From an uncultured Clostridia bacterium (GTDB taxonomy: Bacteria > Bacillota > Clostridia > UBA1381), in the NCBI GenBank assembly GCA_947624485.1, contig CANQKM010000010.1, positions 26,950 to 90,949 of the forward strand: a DNA stretch of 64,000 bases, written 5' to 3'. The notes beneath the pieces were generated by a model, which ran no database searches, had not been told where the DNA came from, and was given only the letters and a program-made list of their open reading frames with translations. A program made the position numbers and the translations under genes. Below, in pieces: positions 61,979 through 64,000 of this stretch (position 1 is its first letter; every line of letters begins with the position of its first letter).

Positions 61979-63190
61979 ATGGCAAAAATCCAAATGAAAA
62001 CGCCGCTCGTTGAAATGGACGGCGACGAAATGACAAGAATAATATGGAAGATGATTAAGGATATTCTTTTAACGCCTTACATCGACCTCAAAACCGAGTA
62101 TTACGACCTCGGTCTCGAACACCGCAACGCGACGAACGACCAAGTCACGGTCGACAGCGCAAACGCGACAAAGAAGTACGGCGTCGCGGTAAAGTGCGCA
62201 ACCATAACTCCGAACGCCGCGAGAATGGACGAGTACGACTTAAAGGAAATGTGGAAGTCGCCCAACGGCACGATAAGAGCGATGCTCGACGGCACGGTTT
62301 TCCGCACGCCGATACTCGTAAAAGGCATAACGCCGTATATCCCGACGTGGACGCAGCCTATCACGATTGCGCGTCACGCGTACGGCGATATTTACAAGAA
62401 CGTTGAAATGCAGGTCAAAGCCGGCAGCAAGGCGGAGCTTGTGACGACCGATAAGGACGGCAACGAGACGCGCGAACTTATATACGATTTCGCGGACGAG
62501 GACGGCATCATTCAGGGCGTCCACAACCGCGACAAATCGATTGCGAGCTTCGCGAGAGCGTGCTTCAACTACGCGCTCGATATGAAGAAGGATATCTGGT
62601 TCGCGACGAAGGACACGATTTCCAAAAAGTACGACCACCGCTTCAAGGACATATTCCAGGAGATTTTTGACGCGGAGTACAAGGAAAAATTCGACGCGGC
62701 GGGAATAGAGTATTTCTACACGCTTATCGACGACGCGGTCGCGCGCGTTGTGCGCTCGAACGGCGGTTATATCTGGGCGTGCAAGAACTACGACGGCGAC
62801 GTTATGTCGGATATGGTTGCGACGGCTTACGGCTCGCTCGCGATGATGACGTCGGTACTCGTTTCGCCCGACGGAATTTACGAGTACGAGGCGGCTCACG
62901 GCACGGTACAGCGCCATTATTATAAGCATTTGAAGGGCGAAAAGACCTCGACGAACTCCGTCGCGACGCTGTTCGCATGGACGGGCGCGCTCCGCAAGCG
63001 CGGCGAACTTGACGAGTTACCCGAGCTTGTAAACTTCGCCGACTGCCTCGAAAAGGCGACGATACAGACGATCGAGGACGGCGTAATGACCGGTGATTTG
63101 TATTTGCTCTCGTCGCTCGAAAATAAACAGAAGGTCGACACCGAAGCCTTCCTCCATGCAGTAGACGACAGACTAAAAAAGCTGCTGTAA
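61979..63190 (+). CDS. icd: NADP-dependent isocitrate dehydrogenase (eukaryote-like type)
   Basis: Oxidises isocitrate to 2-oxoglutarate, giving NADPH. 403 residues of the homodimeric eukaryote-like subfamily: [30 protein letters not shown] (substrate Ser), [10 protein letters not shown] (metal Asp), [14 protein letters not shown] (NADP loop) and [23 protein letters not shown] site. The 20-nt spacing to the EAL gene, without a promoter or terminator, implies one transcript. Confidence 0.96.
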   Translation: MAKIQMKTPLVEMDGDEMTRIIWKMIKDILLTPYIDLKTEYYDLGLEHRNATNDQVTVDSANATKKYGVAVKCATITPNAARMDEYDLKEMWKSPNGTIRAMLDGTVFRTPILVKGITPYIPTWTQPITIARHAYGDIYKNVEMQVKAGSKAELVTTDKDGNETRELIYDFADEDGIIQGVHNRDKSIASFARACFNYALDMKKDIWFATKDTISKKYDHRFKDIFQEIFDAEYKEKFDAAGIEYFYTLIDDAVARVVRSNGGYIWACKNYDGDVMSDMVATAYGSLAMMTSVLVSPDGIYEYEAAHGTVQRHYYKHLKGEKTSTNSVATLFAWTGALRKRGELDELPELVNFADCLEKATIQTIEDGVMTGDLYLLSSLENKQKVDTEAFLHAVDDRLKKLL

Positions 63191-63192
63191 AA

Positions 63193-63396
63193 TTATAGTA
63201 AGCAAAACCCCGCGGCTTTGCTGCGGGGGTAGATTTTCGCGAGTGGATAATTTAATTGTTCACTCGCTTTTTCTTCCTTGTTTTTTATGTACATATCCTC
63301 AACTTCTTTTTGTGCTGTTTTAAGCGCCTCGATCGCATCCGTGACGGCGTTAAAAAGCTTGTAGTACATCTCCTCGTACTGCGGCATTCCCTTCAC
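63193..63396 (-). CDS. Small coiled-coil protein (67 aa)
   Basis: 67 codons from a GTG at 63396 (the MPQYEEM Met at 63387 is an alternative; neither has an ideally spaced ribosome site). Core YEEMYYKLFNAVTDAIEALKTAQKEVEDMYI is a helical segment that I recall from small hypothetical proteins of gut Clostridia (memory, not search). The last 20 residues are coded by the hairpin shared with the icd terminator, so the normal 3' end may be lost. Function unknown. Confidence 0.6.
   Translation of the reverse strand: MKGMPQYEEMYYKLFNAVTDAIEALKTAQKEVEDMYIKNKEEKASEQLNYPLAKIYPRSKAAGFCLL
63206..63237. terminator. Hairpin after icd
   Basis: CCCCGC/GCGGGG stem with an inner GC-TTT-GC. It is followed by AGATTTT on the plus strand and by TTTTGCTT on the minus, so it is more convincing as a minus-strand terminator. 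Confidence 0.6.
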
Positions 63397-63457
63397 ATCC
63401 TTAATAAAAAAAGCGCAGCCCTATCACTAAGACCGCGCATAAAAACACGGTCGGAAC

Positions 63458-63601
63458 TGCTAAATTCTACAATGAGTTATCATAATAATCATAATATACC
63501 AACACTGTAAGACCGCATTTTTTGCAAAATGACGTACGTGTTGATATAGATATATGATATTATATTATATTATGATAAATATTAAAGTGTAGAATTTAGC
63601 A
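63458..63601. repeat. 144-bp AT-rich inverted-repeat element
   Basis: Perfect 14-bp ends TGCTAAATTCTACA (63458-63471) and TGTAGAATTTAGCA (63588-63601), with further imperfect pairing inward (TTATCATAATAATCATAA versus TTATATTATGATAA). MITE-like in form; no ORF. Confidence 0.7.
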
Positions 63602-63687
63602 TATAAATTGTATCATAAAAAGTCGAATTTGTAAAGAAAAACAGTTTTACAATAATCGCCATTCTTCGACATTTTCCGCATATAAAA

Positions 63688-63715
63688 AAATCCACCCATG
63701 AGGGTGGATTTTCAT
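63688..63715. terminator. Intrinsic terminator
   Basis: AAATCCACCC/GGGTGGATTT, ATGA loop, preceded by an A-run and followed by TTCATT. No complete gene lies directly on either side; it may belong to the IS or to a lost gene. Confidence 0.75.
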
Positions 63716-63729
63716 TATTGTATACAGAA

Positions 63730-63933
63730 AACCACGCGATAGTCGCGTGGTTCAAAAGAGGCTAAAGCCGATGAGGTAGACAGAAGAACTCCAATTTTGT
63801 ATAATAAGATTGTGACCTGCCAGTTACAATAAAGAATACAAAATTGGAGGATATTAAGATGAATAATCAAAATAATACCACAAACAGTTTAGCACACACG
63901 AAATGGAATTGCAAGTACCATATAGTGAACTAA
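63730..63933 (+). mobile_element. tnpA: Truncated IS200/IS605-family element (left end and tnpA start)
   Basis: A left-end hairpin AACCACGCG-ATAGT-CGCGTGGTT (63730-63752) is followed by a leader and an ATG at 63859 opening a tnpA frame: SLAHTKWNCKYHIV matches the TnpA (Y1 transposase, HUH) N-terminus. After 24 codons the frame ends (63931-63933) at a junction with unrelated sequence, so no catalytic HUH or Tyr remains. GGAGG ribosome site present but inside a hairpin (63789-63849). Confidence 0.85.
63789..63849 (+). promoter_or_regulatory. Ribosome-site-sequestering hairpin of tnpA
   Basis: Perfect 14-bp arms CTCCAATTTTGTAT/ATACAAAATTGGAG; the 3' arm covers most of the GGAGG site. IS200 elements are known to restrain transposase translation with such a leader. 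Confidence 0.75.
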
Positions 63934-64000
63934 CGTCAATAAAGTAGACAGAAAAAAGTGAAGTGTCATACAGACATAAACAACGCCTCCTTCTGATTGG
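63928..64000. mobile_element. Possible end of a second insertion sequence (cut by window)
   Basis: The tnpA match breaks at about 63927 and is followed by sequence containing GTAGACAGAA, a 10-mer also present at 63776-63785. It could be the terminus of another element inserted in tnpA, continuing past 64000. On the minus strand an AGGAGG followed by ATG leads only to a three-codon frame. Confidence 0.35.

Overview
The window (about 50% GC or a little above) reads as a chromosomal segment of an anaerobic Clostridia-type member of the Bacillota. Signs of this are strong AGGAGG ribosome sites, sigma-A promoters with 17-nt spacers, a Zn-ribbon S14, a Zn-type adenylate kinase lid, a ClpE-like Zn-finger ATPase, a BirA-controlled bioY, ECF sigma/anti-sigma pairs, copper-amine-oxidase-like and SLH surface domains, and large secreted plant-polysaccharide hydrolases. 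A gut or rumen plant-fibre commensal is plausible. Genus cannot be read from the sequence alone.

Layout. 0-9 kb: folC (cut by the window edge, minus strand), two adjacent membrane proteins with acidic helical repeats, bioY under a clear BirA operator, purF followed by a MATE exporter, and a complete panBCD operon. 9-14 kb: comM-gtrA (minus strand), initiator tRNA-fMet, a frameshifted and truncated GLUG-repeat gene joined to tRNA-Ala(GGC), a secreted protein with a copper-amine-oxidase-like domain, and two tandem tiny-ORF loci with convergent promoters that look like type I toxin-antitoxin modules. 14-26.5 kb: an ECF sigma/anti-sigma pair, a DUF2974-type lipase, a 1765-residue secreted GH30-GH43 enzyme probably aimed at arabinogalactan, tRNA-Ala(CGC), an Xre regulator divergent from a polytopic GT-C-like protein plus a GH26-like hydrolase, an SLH remnant and a small RNA. 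26.7-32 kb: a minus-strand run clpE-argD-queD-queE-folE combining queuosine/pterin steps with an arginine gene and a chaperone. 32-36.5 kb: a processive GT2, a GNAT, and HAD-malQ.

36.9-53.5 kb is a complete S10-spc-alpha ribosomal superoperon (rpsJ to rplQ, with secY, adk, map, a KOW protein, infA and rpoA). It has a long structured 5' leader that contains an apparent intrinsic terminator, and it is interrupted twice by palindromic repeat elements. 53.5-64 kb: a znuA-like lipoprotein, polA lacking the visible proofreading motif, an HtrA protease, a sensor with two solute-binding-like regions and degenerate-GGDEF/EAL domains directly upstream of icd, a small coiled-coil ORF, a large inverted repeat, and a truncated IS200/IS605 element that is itself broken at the right edge.

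The most interesting unexplained structure is the tandem pair at 13.33-13.94 kb: two paralogous promoter-UTR-hydrophobic-peptide units, each facing an antisense promoter across a shared hairpin and carrying the same short motif in both 5' ends.
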